DNA of 64,000 nucleotides from Gongronella butleri. Taxonomy: Eukaryota > Mucoromycota > Mucoromycetes > Mucorales > Cunninghamellaceae. The stretch spans positions 1 to 64,000 of the forward strand of contig JAIWZP010000025.1 in NCBI GenBank assembly GCA_025201375.1, written 5' to 3'. Below are positions 44,735 through 57,242 of this stretch, piece after piece. Below the pieces are notes generated by a model that saw nothing but the letters and a program-made list of their open reading frames with translations, had not been told where the DNA came from and made no database searches. Within the stretch, counting starts at the first letter, position 1. Each line of letters begins with the position of its first letter. Made by a program: the position numbers and the translations under genes.

Positions 44735-47700
44735 CTAAGAAACGACCTTGATTGTGCCATCGCGATCAGCACAGATGACCATGGGGTAGGGCAATTCCGT
44801 GAGGATGATGTCGGTGATGGCATCGGTGGGATTGCGCATCAGGAATTGCTGCTGAGCCACGGGGTAGTGCACAGGATTGGTGGCATGCTGGTTTCCTGAG
44901 CGCGATGATGCAGACCCATGCGCCACGCGCTGCGGCGGACTCTCAACGTGGAGCTTGATGTTGTCAACGACGCTTGCGCTGGTGAAACAAAGAAATAGGG
45001 CGGTCAATGGAGTGCAATTTGATGTTTTTGTTTTTGGTATTGTACCTGTAACGCGGCTTAGGTTCGTCAATGTCTAGGCCAAGCACCACAGCGGAATTGT
45101 CGATGCGATGAAGATCCCAGAAGCGCAGCTTGCGATCGGCACCGCCAGTGAACACAAACGAGCAGCCAGCGAGTGTCGCAAGAGCCTGGATCGAATTTTC
45201 CACAAAATTTGCCTCGTTATCCGTAAATGAGTTCACCATGATGTCCGAGTCTGACGGCACGTCCAGGGCCTATAATAAAGCATAAAAAAAAGAGCCTTTG
45301 ATCAGCGCGCGCAAAAGAAAAAAAAAAGAAAAATAGAAAAAAAAGGGGCATTTTACCTTGTACACGTTCGCATTGGCTTGGCTGGCCCTTTCGTCAGTGG
45401 ATTTGACAACAAACACCTGCAGGCACTTGAGATCAATGATATCCCAGATGGACCATTCATTGCGGCCCGAGGCGATCATGACCTGTCTGGCTTCGGCGCG
45501 AGGATGGAGATTGAGACGGAGCGCGTTGATGCGGCTCTTGCTCGGGTGCAGCCACGACTGGAGCGGAATCTGGAAGCGCAGGTCATACAGCGTCAGGATG
45601 CCGCGATTCGTGCCAACGAGCAGCCACGAATGCAGGCGATCCGAAACCATGGAGGTGATGATTCCATAGCTCATTTTGTTGCGCATGGTCGCCAATGGCT
45701 CCATCGTAAGGAGATCAATGAGGTATATGTTGCTCTTGTTCGTGGCAACGAGGAGAATCGACTTGGAGCCGGTCATGGTGTCCATTGCATCTGCAAAAAA
45801 AGACGCGTCGCGTCAATTTCTCTGTTTTTTTCATTTTTTCAAAAACTCACTGCTTGTAAAGTGCTGCATCACGATTGCGTATTCATCCTGGAGCTGGTAT
45901 TCGCGCAGTGTGACACACTTGCCAAATTTGAGGGACGATCCGGCGCTGCGAACATCCACTCTACAAATAAAAACCAAAATTGGCCATTTCTTCTTTGCAA
46001 CGGGTTCTATCCTTACCTAAAGATATGAATGGAGCCATTGTCGGAAGCAGCAGCAATGCTGTACGTGTGCTGGATGAACGTCAGGCACTTGATGCTGCCG
46101 CCCTGCTTGTTGTATGAGACGCGCGAGCGATTGGTGACGTTGCGCTCGAGTCGCGAGCAATCCCACACCTTGACGGAGCCGTCGTCAGAGCATGATGCAA
46201 AAATAAGATTATCCCAAGAGATCACAAGCTCATTGACAGCTGCCGTGTGCTCCTTGTAGTGCGCGACAAGAATGCCCTCGGGTTTCCAGCTGTTGATCGT
46301 GCGGAATGGCGACGCGCCAGGTGGCAGACGCCGCAGACGCTTGCTAATATTCGGATCGCCCACGAATTCTACCAGAAATGCAATGTGTGAGCCGCAATGG
46401 CAAGCAAAAACAAAAAAATAGAAGATAAAATACCTGGCAGGTGCGGTGGAAAAGCTTCCAGGGCCGTCTTGTACAGAATGTTTTGCAAATGCGCATAGCC
46501 GACTAGCAAGGTAAAAATAAGCGCAATTCGTCATTCTGAATGAATGTTTACCTCGCGTATTCATGACTTGCTTCTTCATCAGCTTGTAAGCGGTGGTGAT
46601 GCGGTGCTCCCCTAATTAAAAAAAAATAAAGAGAGGGAGAAATTAGTCAATTGTGCAGCGAGAGAGGGCAAGGACGCACCATTGGCCGTTTGTTTGTCGG
46701 TCACAGCCTTGGTAGAGTCATGAATCAACGTGGACGCCGAGGGAGCAGCGGACGGCGAGTCACCGGCGCCTGCATTGGCGGAGGTCGACGCGCCGGACTC
46801 TTGCGTTGGCACTACCTGATCCTGCTGATGCGTTTGGTCTTGCTGCTGGTGCGACAAGTCTGGCAAAAAGACGGTCAAAGGCGTCACGCCCAGGTTTTTC
46901 AGATACACCTCGCCATTCTAAAAAAAAACAAAAACAAATCAAGGGTCAATGGCTAATTCCATCCTCTCATTCTTGTTTCAACTTGCCTTGGCACTTAGGT
47001 CCATGCTCTCGGGGCGACTAGAGACAATGTAAGCCATTTTTTCTTCCTTTTTGCGCATCATTGGTCCCTTTTTACCTTGATTTGGTGCGCGACACTTTGA
47101 AAATGTACTCGCGCATCTGCACGAGCTTGGCCTCGTCCTCTATGGTCATTCCAATTTGCCGCAAGCGCTGCAGATTGTCTTCATCCCTGTAAAAAAAGAA
47201 GATTTCGGGGATAAGAGATCTACGAGCATTATCATGCATGACCCAATTGCTTACTCTTGCGGTCTTGCCAGCTCGTCAATGGGAATAAAATTGTTAAACA
47301 AAGAGCCTAGTCAAAAAATGAAAGCCATGATAAATAAAATCGCGTAAAAAGTGAAAATTGTACCTTGACGGATAAGACTGTTGCGTGCCCCAGACTTGTT
47401 CGCAGGTGGAGACGAAGGAGAAGAAGGCGTAGCGGCGGCTGGGTGCTGCAATTGACCCTTTTTGTCACGGAGCGCCTTCCAAAATACGGAGCGTGGCGAG
47501 GCTTTCGCGGCCCATGCAATCGCTTGCTCGTACACTTGGCGTGGAATCTATCCTCCCACCCAAAAAAAAAAAAAAAAACGCGGTAAGCCATCATGCTGAG
47601 CGCATCAACAGCGTACATTGTACTTACGGGCGTCTTAACATTCTCCAAAAGGCATTCTTCCGAGATTTCCGCAATGTCAGAGCGCAAAAAGGGTTTGAGC

Positions 47701-50700
47701 AGCGGGTAAATGATACACCAGCGGTCTGTCTGCGGCAGATGCTTGGTGGCGGATGCAATGAAGCCAATGGCACCTGCAAAAAAAAAAAGAGAAATGAGAC
47801 GCAAATTGATGCGCCCTCGCCCTGGCACTTACCATAGCGGATCCAGATGTTTGGATGGCACACCAATGGCGAAATGATGCCCACTAGCTCCCAAAGCTTC
47901 ATCTTTTGGAATAGCCCAAGGTCAGCGAGGCTTGTCAGCGAATTAAGCACTTTTTCCACGACAAATTCCTCAGCATCTGCGTGAAAAACAATGAAAGCAA
48001 TGAAATCAGGACGCGAACACGCTGGTTTTCCCAATTGTACCTGTCAGTGCTTGGATCATCAAGGGCAAGATATACTCTTCCAAGCTCTGCGCGCCCACAA
48101 ACGTCCCGACACCCTTGACACTTTCAAAAAAGGCACTTTTTCATAATAAAAAAAAAGTAGATGAGACATGCTTTTTTGGGCAAAATTATCGCGCGACGCG
48201 CTAATTTACCTTCTTAGCATCCAATCCTTGTCGTTCAAGTAGGTGATCATGTGGCTCAAAAGCACGTCATTGGCCTTTTGGCGTCCAAAAAATACACAAA
48301 GGCAGGTGATGTTGGTCAACAGCGTCCGCTTGACCACGCTGTCCGAATCAATCAAGAGGATGGTGACCTGCTCTTGAATCACTTGCTGGAGATCCTGGAG
48401 CGACGAGTCGTAAGCGGTCTAATCAAGAAAAACAAAGAAAAAATTGAGATTTTACGTGCCATTGTGCACGTCAATCGTACATACATCAAAGTCAAGCTCG
48501 TCCATGTCCATGTCGCTCAAAGGGAACGTGTTGTCAGCAATCAGGAGCTGCATAAAAAAAAGACAATTGGTTGAGGTTTTCGCGTCGATTCATTCGCGTG
48601 CTCTCTGTACCTGAGTCATTTCCAAGAACCGTAGCGCCGTCTCAGCAAGGAGGGCAATGCAGCTCGCGTATGTGATGCGGACCAAGACATTGGGGTCTGT
48701 GGTGAACTCGCGGACGGACGGAAGGATGTATTCGGGGAAAATCCGCGCATTGATGGGCGAAATGGATTCCACCATGCATAGCTAAGGCAAAAAAATCAAT
48801 TGACATGTCGCTTTGGCCTCCCATTTCTCTCTTGCACACGTACCACCTGGGTTAGCACCTTGATGGCATTCGAGCGAACGAGAGCCGATTCATCGGTGAG
48901 AAGAGCCATGACATATGGTATAAGGCGATCGAGCTTGACGTCATCTGTGAGATGCTCAGCTAGCGCTAGTAGCAGATCAAGGCCCTTGAGCTTCGAACTT
49001 GAATATGAGACATTGCGAATATGCGACGACACGTACGACAAGATGATCAAAAAGCCTTGCTCTATCCCCCCCAAAAAAACGAAAAAATAGATGAGATTAG
49101 CGCGCAACACGAGATTCTCTTGATGGTTTTACCTCCAATGCTTGGCTCGTGATGATTGATTTGGTGCCTGCTTGTGTAATTTGGTATGTTGAGTGTCGGT
49201 GGTAGTACAATCTATGCGAAAAAAAGCGCCAGACGTGTCAATTGGCCAGTTTTGCCTCCCTTTCCCTCTTTTTTTTTATCGGCTTACAGAGGTATTAGTA
49301 GTGCTCGGGATATCTGTCAAAAAAAATAACAATGAATTATCAAGTTAAAAGGGTGGGCCAGATCATACCAGAAATGGTTCTGCGCCTTTCACCTGGCACG
49401 CGCGCATTTGACTGCAATTCCGTCGTGTCCGAGTCCAAGAGCAAGGCTGCTAGGCGGTCGAAATCATAGTACAGGCGCTCCAGCTTCTCGTCGGCATTGA
49501 TAAGTTTGCGATGGGGCTGGGTAAGGCGTGTAAATGAGGAAGACATGGCGGTGACAAAATTGTCTTGCACGGTCTGGATCATTGACGGCAGCGTGCCATC
49601 CTTGTCCGTCAGCAAGCCCATGTAATCGTGCAGAAACTCGTAGAAATATTCAGGGAATGCTTTGCCGCGCCTACAAGACCGAAAAATCATGAATACAGCC
49701 CTTTTTGTCCATTTTTCGCTGAAATTACCATTGGGCAAGATAAGATTCCGCAGAGAGACGCTTGTCTTGATCCAATTGGATCATGTGCAAGATCATGTCC
49801 TATATGATACGCGTCCTGTTAGTCATTGTGATGTCTCTTTTTTCCTTTTTACCTTGATGTCCGCATCTTCGATTTTGTCAAGAGCATGCGCCGGATTGTA
49901 TTCACCATTCTTGTATTTGAATAGCTGCGACAGCGAAAAAATGGGCGTGCCTTCTAAAAACAGCTCGGCAATGACACATCTACAAAAAGAATTAGCCTCG
50001 GATTGATTTGCACGCTACCGGCTGCTTACCCAACGGAAAAGATGTCCATGGCTGGCGTCAATTCGCAGATGGCGTTATTGATGTCCCCAAATCCAAGCGC
50101 TTTCTGTGTCAAAAAAAAAGCAAATTCAGCAATTGGGAAGGCAATCATATGCAAAAAAGATCCTCAACACGTACCATGCACTGATCAATGTCCGTGCCTG
50201 CCTTGTAAAACCGTTCAGGGGCAATGTAACAGCTGCGGCGCGATGATGTGTCAAAGAAAAAGGAAAAATCCGCTGGATCATCCTGTAAAAAAAGGAAAGG
50301 GGACGATGAGATGTGCACGCGAGTAGATTTGAACGGTCATTGTCTTGCCTCGGGCAGGAACGTGGGCTTGTAAAAGGCAAAGTCGACGAGATAGACCCAA
50401 TTCCAAGATGTGACCAACACATTCTCGGTCTTTATGTCGCCATGATACACTTTTTGCTTGTGACAATCAGCCACACCGCGCAAGATCTGGTATGCGATCC
50501 ATTTTTTTTCAACGAGTGTCAGAAAAGGTCTCGTACTTTAAAAAATGGGATTCAATTGGTCAGAAATGCTCGGTGTAGCGCGATGCTTTACCTGATGCGA
50601 TCGTAAAGACTGCTGTAAAAGTATTGGCGCACCAAATAGGCGGCGCGATCGGTCTCGAGGATCTTTTGATAGGTGAATACGTTCATGACGGATGCCACTG

Positions 50701-51051
50701 CTTCGTACTCGCCTGTCGGTCGTAAAAAAAAAAGAGCCGTTAGGCGCTTGGCGGCGCTTGGTTTGCGTAATTCCTTACGTTTGAGGCGCTTTACATATTC
50801 GCGCAGTGACAAACCCACCTTGGGCTTTGCAAAAATTTTGACGACAACAAGTCCGTCACTGTGCCGGCCGCGCACCGTCTTCATGAATCGGGCCGTTCCT
50901 AAGCTAAAAGGCAAAAATAAAGGTGTTAAATCGCTCATTTCGCCGGAATGACGGCAATCTCTTACCTCTTTTCGTACGCCACGTCACCAAGCTCGCTGAC
51001 ATAGCTGTCAACACCAACAATAGTCGTGACGTTGGATAGGTTGTTGCCCAT
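44735..51051 (-). CDS. VPS15: Vps15/PIK3R4 regulatory subunit of class III PI3-kinase
   Basis: A large gene split into roughly twenty or more short exons. It starts [13 protein letters not shown], an N-myristoylation signal typical of Vps15. Kinase domain (about 51.05-49.7 kb): [75 protein letters not shown]. The DFG motif is DFA, as in other Vps15 proteins. HEAT-type helices follow (49.7-47.0 kb; [31 protein letters not shown] blocks). The WD40 propeller is at the C-terminus (46.6-44.7 kb; [40 protein letters not shown]), ending [20 protein letters not shown] and VVS. Vps15 anchors and activates Vps34 for vacuolar sorting and autophagy. Individual internal exon borders were not all checked. 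Confidence 0.93.
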
Positions 51052-51080
51052 GGTAGCCGACGAGCACGATAAAAAGTCAA

Positions 51081-53310
51081 AATTTGGCAGAAAGAAAGGC
51101 AAAATGACGAACAAAAGGGCAGCAAGGCGCGGACTTTCTTTTCTTTGGGTTCTCGTGACTCCGCGACCCCCGCACCACAGCGCAGTTGCGCATCAATTTC
51201 ATGCCATTTATGAATTCGTGCGCGACGCGTCTCACTTTTTGAATTCTATTTTGTTCTGGTCAGAGTGGACTTCCCCTGTGCACACCAAAATTGCTGACGC
51301 TGATGCACTCTATCCAGTGGAAATGTTTTTGAGATGGTTGCGGTGCTCAATTCTCATGTCATTTAATAAAATCTCCAAAATGCGACTTTTTGCATTTTGT
51401 GCGCCATTGTTTTCAGCAAAGCTCTTGGATGCATGCTGGCCCTACAGAGCACGTTGGGGTCAGAATTTTGCTTAATTTGAGCGGACCTATTCAAGCTTGC
51501 AATGCTCTGAAACAGCGTGATCTCGCGTAAACTAACACTTTCTCACACTGACCTTCGTTATACTTCGCGGGCATGGGAAATTCGAAGCGGCTTTGGTGCA
51601 CATGCTGGGGACCAGCTGTGGCGTGAATTTCGGGGACTCATTTATTCAACTAATGCGGTCAAACCGCGCTTTATCAAAAAGGTAATTTTGAGAGTGCCAT
51701 TTTAGCGGGGGCCTTTTGAAAGTCGATGGATTTTTGGCATACACGTGTGAATCATTGTTGTGAGGTGGCAATAGGTTCAGTTTTGCCTCGAGGGCGCGTT
51801 CTATTGGCGAGTAATCGCCAATTGTCGTGATTTTTCACTAAAATGCGCTTTACTCGACATTGCTGTTATTCGATCCGTTTGAAACTTTGTTAGCCAAACG
51901 GGATCAGATGGCCGCGCAACTTGGCTATATCTGGCAAGATACTCCAGTGTAGTATCAAATGATCCAAGAAATGTGAAAAAAGTCCACCTTTTAGTACTAC
52001 GTCCGTCCGCTGCATAAATTGATACATTAAAATCAGGTCCACAGCATTGTTTGCGAGACCAGCTACATCTTTGCCGCTGGTAGCAAAGCGGTATAATGGC
52101 GTGAAACGTAGCTCGAGCTATTCAAAAAGTAAACAACCTGTAAATATGTTTTCTTTAGCTTTAATTTATGCAAATCTCTCGAAACACGAATCAATGGACA
52201 GAGCTTGTAGTCTTGTACAATTTCTATCATGACGTGACGCGTCATGATGCCAAAAAAAAATTTGAGGGCAGAAACCCCAGATTTTCGAAAATAACAAATT
52301 TTCTATCACGAATCGTTCTTTCAGGGTATTGGTACAAGATACAATGTTGCAGCTGACCTTGTTTTACACGTACCCTGTGAGTTTGAGAGCCTACAAGCAG
52401 AAAGAAAAGCGCGCAAAATGTAATTGGCACAAATACACGGCCTGATGTCACTCTGTTTTTTTTTTTCAGGCAAGGTAGCGCTTTGCTTAATAATGAAATA
52501 TTGTGCACGACAGCGTGCTCTTACTTTTGATCTTGATTTCGAGAGATTTGGTTTGTCGTAGGCCGACAAAACACGTTTACAGTTTATTTTTATTCCTGGA
52601 TGGCTACAATTGCCCTTCATGGGCAATGTACCGCTTTGCTACAAGTGGCAAAGATGTAGCTGGCAACGTGTACCATGCAGTGGACGAGATTTCAAATAGA
52701 TCGATTCACGCAAGGACGCGAAAAATAGAAAAAGATGGGACTATTTTGCTTTCCTTGGATCATCTCGATTTTGCTGCACTGGAGCTTCCTGGCACAGGTA
52801 ACAAAGTTGGATCGACACCTGATCCCGAGTGGCTGACAAAATTTCAAGCTGATTGAATAAAGGTAATGTCGAGTAAACACGATAGTTAGTGCAAATCAAG
52901 ATAATCCGCGATTCCTCACCATTGGGAGGCGCCCTCGACGTAAAACTAAACCTATACTACCACACGACAATGACACACACGTGCAAGCCAAAAATTCATC
53001 GAGTTTCAAAATGCCCCCGCTAAAATGGCATTCTCAAAATTCCCGTTTTGATAAAGTGCAATTTGACCGCATCAGATCAATAAAAGAACCCCTAAAATTT
53101 ACAGCACAGCTGGTCCTGATTCGTGCGCTTAAAAGTAGCTATTGCGTTAAACTGTATACCTGATAGATGGCGATTTGCGCCCTAAAAGCGTGTTTTATGC
53201 GTAATCACGCTGTTTCAGGGCTTTGTATGCTCGCAAAGATCTGTTCAATGCAAGCAAAATGTCAGTCCGAGATGCGCTTTATCTGTGGAGTTGTACTTGA
53301 AAGGATAGAT
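51081..53310. mobile_element. Foldback element, copy B: nearly full-length 2.2-kb palindrome
   Basis: The left arm (51081 to about 52240) is matched by inverted sequence in the right arm (about 52500-53300). Paired blocks include CTGAAACAGCGTGAT (51509) with ATCACGCTGTTTCAG (53204); ATTTTAGCGGGGGC (51701) with GCCCCCGCTAAAAT (53012); AGCTACATCTTTGCCGCTGG (52059) with its inverse at 52640; and CAAATCTCTCGAAA (52169) with its inverse near 52535. No transposase frame is present. Copies A and C are relatives. The left end begins about 30 bases upstream of the VPS15 start codon. Confidence 0.75.
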
Positions 53311-53521
53311 TAATGAAAAAGGTGCACAAAACGGAAAAACAACATCAATACATTTGACATCAATGCAAGCATTGCCCCAAATGGGCGCGTCGGTGCCTGG
53401 CCTTGTTATACTCCGCAGGCATCTCCGAAATAAAGTTCTTGCACGTCAATTGCTCCAAGCCCTTGTGTTTTTTTACCCGTTTTCTTCTTCTTTTTTTTTT
53501 TTTTCGCGTATCCCATGTTCT

Positions 53522-54133
53522 ATGGCTACCGACAGACCTGACTATCGAGATCCAAAGGAACTCCGAGCAGTCAAGGTGTATACAGTTGCGCAAGAGTCGC
53601 GACACCTCATCATACACAATATTCCGGCATTGGCCGGCGAGGACCAGATCTTGCAAGACCTGGTGGATAGACTTGCGACCGCAGGCACTGTTCAAGCGTG
53701 GCACAAGCAGCCGTCAACGGCGCCTTACACCAACAGCGCACTGGTGACCATGGAAAATATACAAGAAGCCCGTGCCGTCAAGCGGCAATGGGACGATCAG
53801 CCTTTTTATGCCAATTTGCTGCAGGTCTATTATTCGCCGGAGCACGACACGGTCGACGACGTGCGCGCCAAACTGCTCGACCGTCGCGTCAATGTGGAGC
53901 AACGAATTGCATCGCTTACGCGTCGAAAAACGAGGAACAAGGAGCGACTCAAGCGCCAGCAAATGGACGTGGACGGCAATGCTGCGCTCATCGGCCCGGC
54001 TATGCCGGCGCTCAAGCAACAAGAGGCATCGATACCAGCATTAGCGTCTGAGCAGCCGGAAAAACACGACCAGGGCCAAAGTCAAGGGCCAGGACCGGAG
54101 CCGGTGGCGCATAAACGACGCCGTCGCATCTAA
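53522..54133 (+). CDS. RBM48: RBM48-like RNA-binding protein (minor spliceosome factor)
   Basis: A single exon of 203 residues. It contains YRDPKELRAVKVYTVAQESR, HLIIHNIPALAGEDQILQDL, an RRM-like core (about 30-110), and QVYYSPEHDTVDDVRAKLLD. These match RBM48, which in animals and plants works with ARMC7 in U12-type intron splicing. The C-terminal third is low in complexity and ends with KRRRRI. The start is the ATG after a T-rich tract. An in-frame upstream extension exists but would encode Phe-rich sequence, so I rejected it. Confidence 0.83.
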   Translation: MATDRPDYRDPKELRAVKVYTVAQESRHLIIHNIPALAGEDQILQDLVDRLATAGTVQAWHKQPSTAPYTNSALVTMENIQEARAVKRQWDDQPFYANLLQVYYSPEHDTVDDVRAKLLDRRVNVEQRIASLTRRKTRNKERLKRQQMDVDGNAALIGPAMPALKQQEASIPALASEQPEKHDQGQSQGPGPEPVAHKRRRRI

Positions 54134-54611
54134 ATACACAAAACACTTCAAAAGGGGACGACCCTCACGTCATTTCTGCATAATAAAAAGTCAGTGCGCA
54201 GCGTGGCACTTGCTTCTTTGCATAGTGAAATGAGCAATTGTGCCATGGAAAAGAGGGAACAATAAGCAATGGCGGCCAATTCACCCATTTTTTTTTCTTT
54301 TTTTTTTTTACCGTTAATCTCGGCTGTAATCTAGCGGCCCCTTGATAAGTGCGTCGTTTTAGCAAAGGCGTCAGTGCTTCAGCCCATTGTGAGCTAGAAA
54401 AATCACGAGTCTCAAGGTGCATGGGTTGGATTTTTTGCTTCTCGTTGAAGTGTGGGACAGGATTTGCCCGGTTGCACAATGGTCAGCCTCAATTTTTGCC
54501 TTTTCCTTAATTTAGGGGCGCGCATACATATTTTTTGGGATCAGGACGGCGTGGCTCGTTCCTTTTTTTTCTTCTTCAGCCCACCTTTTTTTTTTTTTTT
54601 TTTTTAACTTC
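54134..54611. other. Intergenic spacer
   Basis: No gene seen. A T-run (about 54582-54605) ends a few bases before the start codon of the HSPA12-like gene. Confidence 0.35.
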
Positions 54612-57242
54612 ATGAATCCTCCAACTGATACCGAGCCTGACTATGCATACGTGGTGGGCATAGATTTTGGCACAACCTTCAGTGGTTGTTGCTACGGCTA
54701 TGCCAGGGACACCAATTTGGACGACTTTCAAGATATCACCACTTGGTAAGAGCCGTGCCCCCTTAAAATTGAAGAAAATGGGCCTCTGACCCTTGCTTTT
54801 TTCTGTCTCTTTGCAGGCCCCGGCAGCGCATTGTAGCGTATCCAAAGACACCCACCGTCAGCTTGTATAAAAAAGACAGCACGGAATTGGCAGCTTGGGG
54901 CGATGTCGCGCGCAATGCCACGGACAAGCCCAATTTGCAAGACGTGTACCTTGAGCGGTTCAAGCTATACCTAGACGAGTCGTCGGCATCGACGCTGCCA
55001 TTGCTGCCAAAGGGACTGACGGCAGTCCAGGTGATTGCCGATTACCTGCGCGCGATGCACGCGTACATTTGCGAAACGATGCAGCGCGGCTTTGCACAGA
55101 ATTACGAACAGCAGCAATTCCGTTATTGTCTGACCGTGCCTGCGCAATGGAGTGACCAGGCAAAGGCAATGATGCGCGAGGCGAGTCTGCTTGCCGGGAT
55201 CATCCAGCGCAACGATCCTGTCGACCGCCTCACTCTAATCAGCGAGCCCGAGGCCGCCGCGCTCTATTGTCAAAAGACGTGCGACCAATTCAAGATGTCG
55301 ACCGGCCAACGCTTCATGATTTGTGACGCTGGCGGCGGCACCGTCGATTTAATCGTCTTTGAAATTGAGGATATTGTTTCTGGCGCCAATCGGTCGCTCA
55401 AAGAGGTGACCAAGGGCTCCGGCGACACCTGCGGCTCGACTTTTCTCGACAGAAACATGGAAAAGCTGATTCGCGAGCGATTCGCACATTTTGGTGACGT
55501 AAAACAGCGATGCATGGACTCGATGCTCAATCATTTCATCGAGCGCATCAAGCCGCAATTCGACGACGGTGACGACGAGTACTTTATTCCCATCCCATTC
55601 AGCCTTGGTTACCCCAACAATGACGATCCGGACCACCACATCTTTGACGGCACCATGGTCTTTGGATTTGAGGAATTGCGCGACAAGGTCTTTGAGCCCG
55701 TCGTTGTCCGCGTGCTCGACTTGATCCAAAAGCAGCTGGATGCGTCTGCGCAGCGACCTGTCGACGCCATCTTCATGGTTGGCGGCTTTGGAAAGTCGCT
55801 TTACTTGCAACGACGCGTCAGGGAGATGTTTGTCCCCCGTGTCACTTATGTCTCGTCGCCGCCGCGCCCCGAGATGGCCGTCGTCCGCGGTGCCGTCTAC
55901 TTTGGCATGAATCCACGTCTCGTCACGCAGCGCGTGTCACGTAAGTGGCTATCAAAAATGGCCCCAAGAGGTGCAAAAAGCTGATTTTTCTCTTTTTTTC
56001 TTTATTTACAATAGGAAGGACGTACGGCCTTAGTAGCCAGATCCTCTTTGACCCCCAATTCGATCCGCCAACGCACCAGGTGTTTGTCAATGGCAATTGG
56101 TACTGCCGTGAGCGATTTAGCGTCTTTGTCAACAAGGGCCAGGCCATCGACATTGATCATTGTGTCACAAAAAAATATATGGTGACATACCCTCACAAGA
56201 CAGAAACGGGTAAGAGATAACGCGGCAAAATGCAGATAGGCGGCCGAGTTTGACGCGCTTTGACACGCTTTTGACACGCTCTCGACACGCTTTCGACACG
56301 CTTTCGACACTTTTTTAATTCTTTTCATTTTTTTCCTTAGATTTATATGCATTTGATGATGATGGCCCCCCACCACGTCTTTCCTCGGATCCGCGCATCA
56401 AGCTGGTGGCGCGATTCCCCATTAATATGCCTGCCTTTCCAGACTTGCGGTATGGCGAACAAGTGCCAATGGTGATTCACATGTATTTTGGCCGTGTGGA
56501 GATCAAGATCGAGGTGGTGATTCGTGAGCAGCGTGTCACGTTCACGTCACGCCTTGATTTCACCACGGGGTCCAGCACGCCGACCCCCAACTCCATGAAC
56601 AATCTGCAGCCACCCATGCCCAACAATCCGCCCATTCAATTCCCTTCGCCTGTGCCGTCATTCACATCGACCTTGCCACCCTACGCATCGCCGACGATGG
56701 GCAACGCGTCGCCACAGCCGCCCATGTACCTGACGAGCGCGTTCCACAAGCCAAACACGTTGGATCCGACGTCCAATTTCCCAAAACCCAACCAAGCGGT
56801 CGATACGCCAATGATGGGCTATGCCCAGCCGCCGCATCAGGCCGTCGCGTCGCCGCTCACACCTTCCTTTCCTCAGTCGTCGACGCCGGGGTCGCCAGCG
56901 CAGCAGCAACAACAGCAAAATCAAGGTTCACCCGCGTCGGGTCTTCGACATTTGTCGCTCACGCCCGGCAGCGCGCCCGGCTCGCCATCCAACCTCGTCA
57001 AATCCGGCAGCACAAGCAACCTCGTTCCCAATGGCACGGCCCCAACCTTCCAGGACCTCACTTCCAATAAGACGCTGCCACCACCACCGCCCATTGGCGG
57101 CGGAATGTATCAACATCACAGCCACAGCCAGGGCGCCATAGTCTCACCGGAGAAACACATGCTGCACCGCGATGAAAAGACCCAGCTCAGTGTCGAATTG
57201 AAAAAAAAGAAAGGATTCTTCAGCAAGCTCAAGATACGCTAG
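54612..57242 (+). CDS. HSPA12-type Hsp70-like ATPase
   Basis: Four exons (54612-54745, 54817-55940, 56015-56209, 56341-57242) join in frame to 784 residues. Actin/Hsp70-fold signatures are VVGIDFGTTFSGCCYGYA (phosphate 1), FMICDAGGGTVDLIVFEIED (phosphate 2), LISEPEAAALYC and DAIFMVGGFGKSLYLQRRVR (adenosine). Spacing and sequence follow the HSPA12 branch rather than canonical Hsp70, and no substrate-binding domain or EEVD tail is present. The last 220 residues are Pro/Ser/Gln-rich and end in a basic patch (KKKKGFFSKLKIR) that might bind membranes or nucleic acid. Intron 3 contains five TTTCGACACGCT-like repeats. Function is unknown in fungi. Confidence 0.9.
56246..56311. repeat. GACACGCTTT repeats in an HSPA12-like gene intron
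   Basis: Five to six imperfect tandem copies of a 12-base word (GACACGCTTTYG type) lie inside intron 3. Confidence 0.8.
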
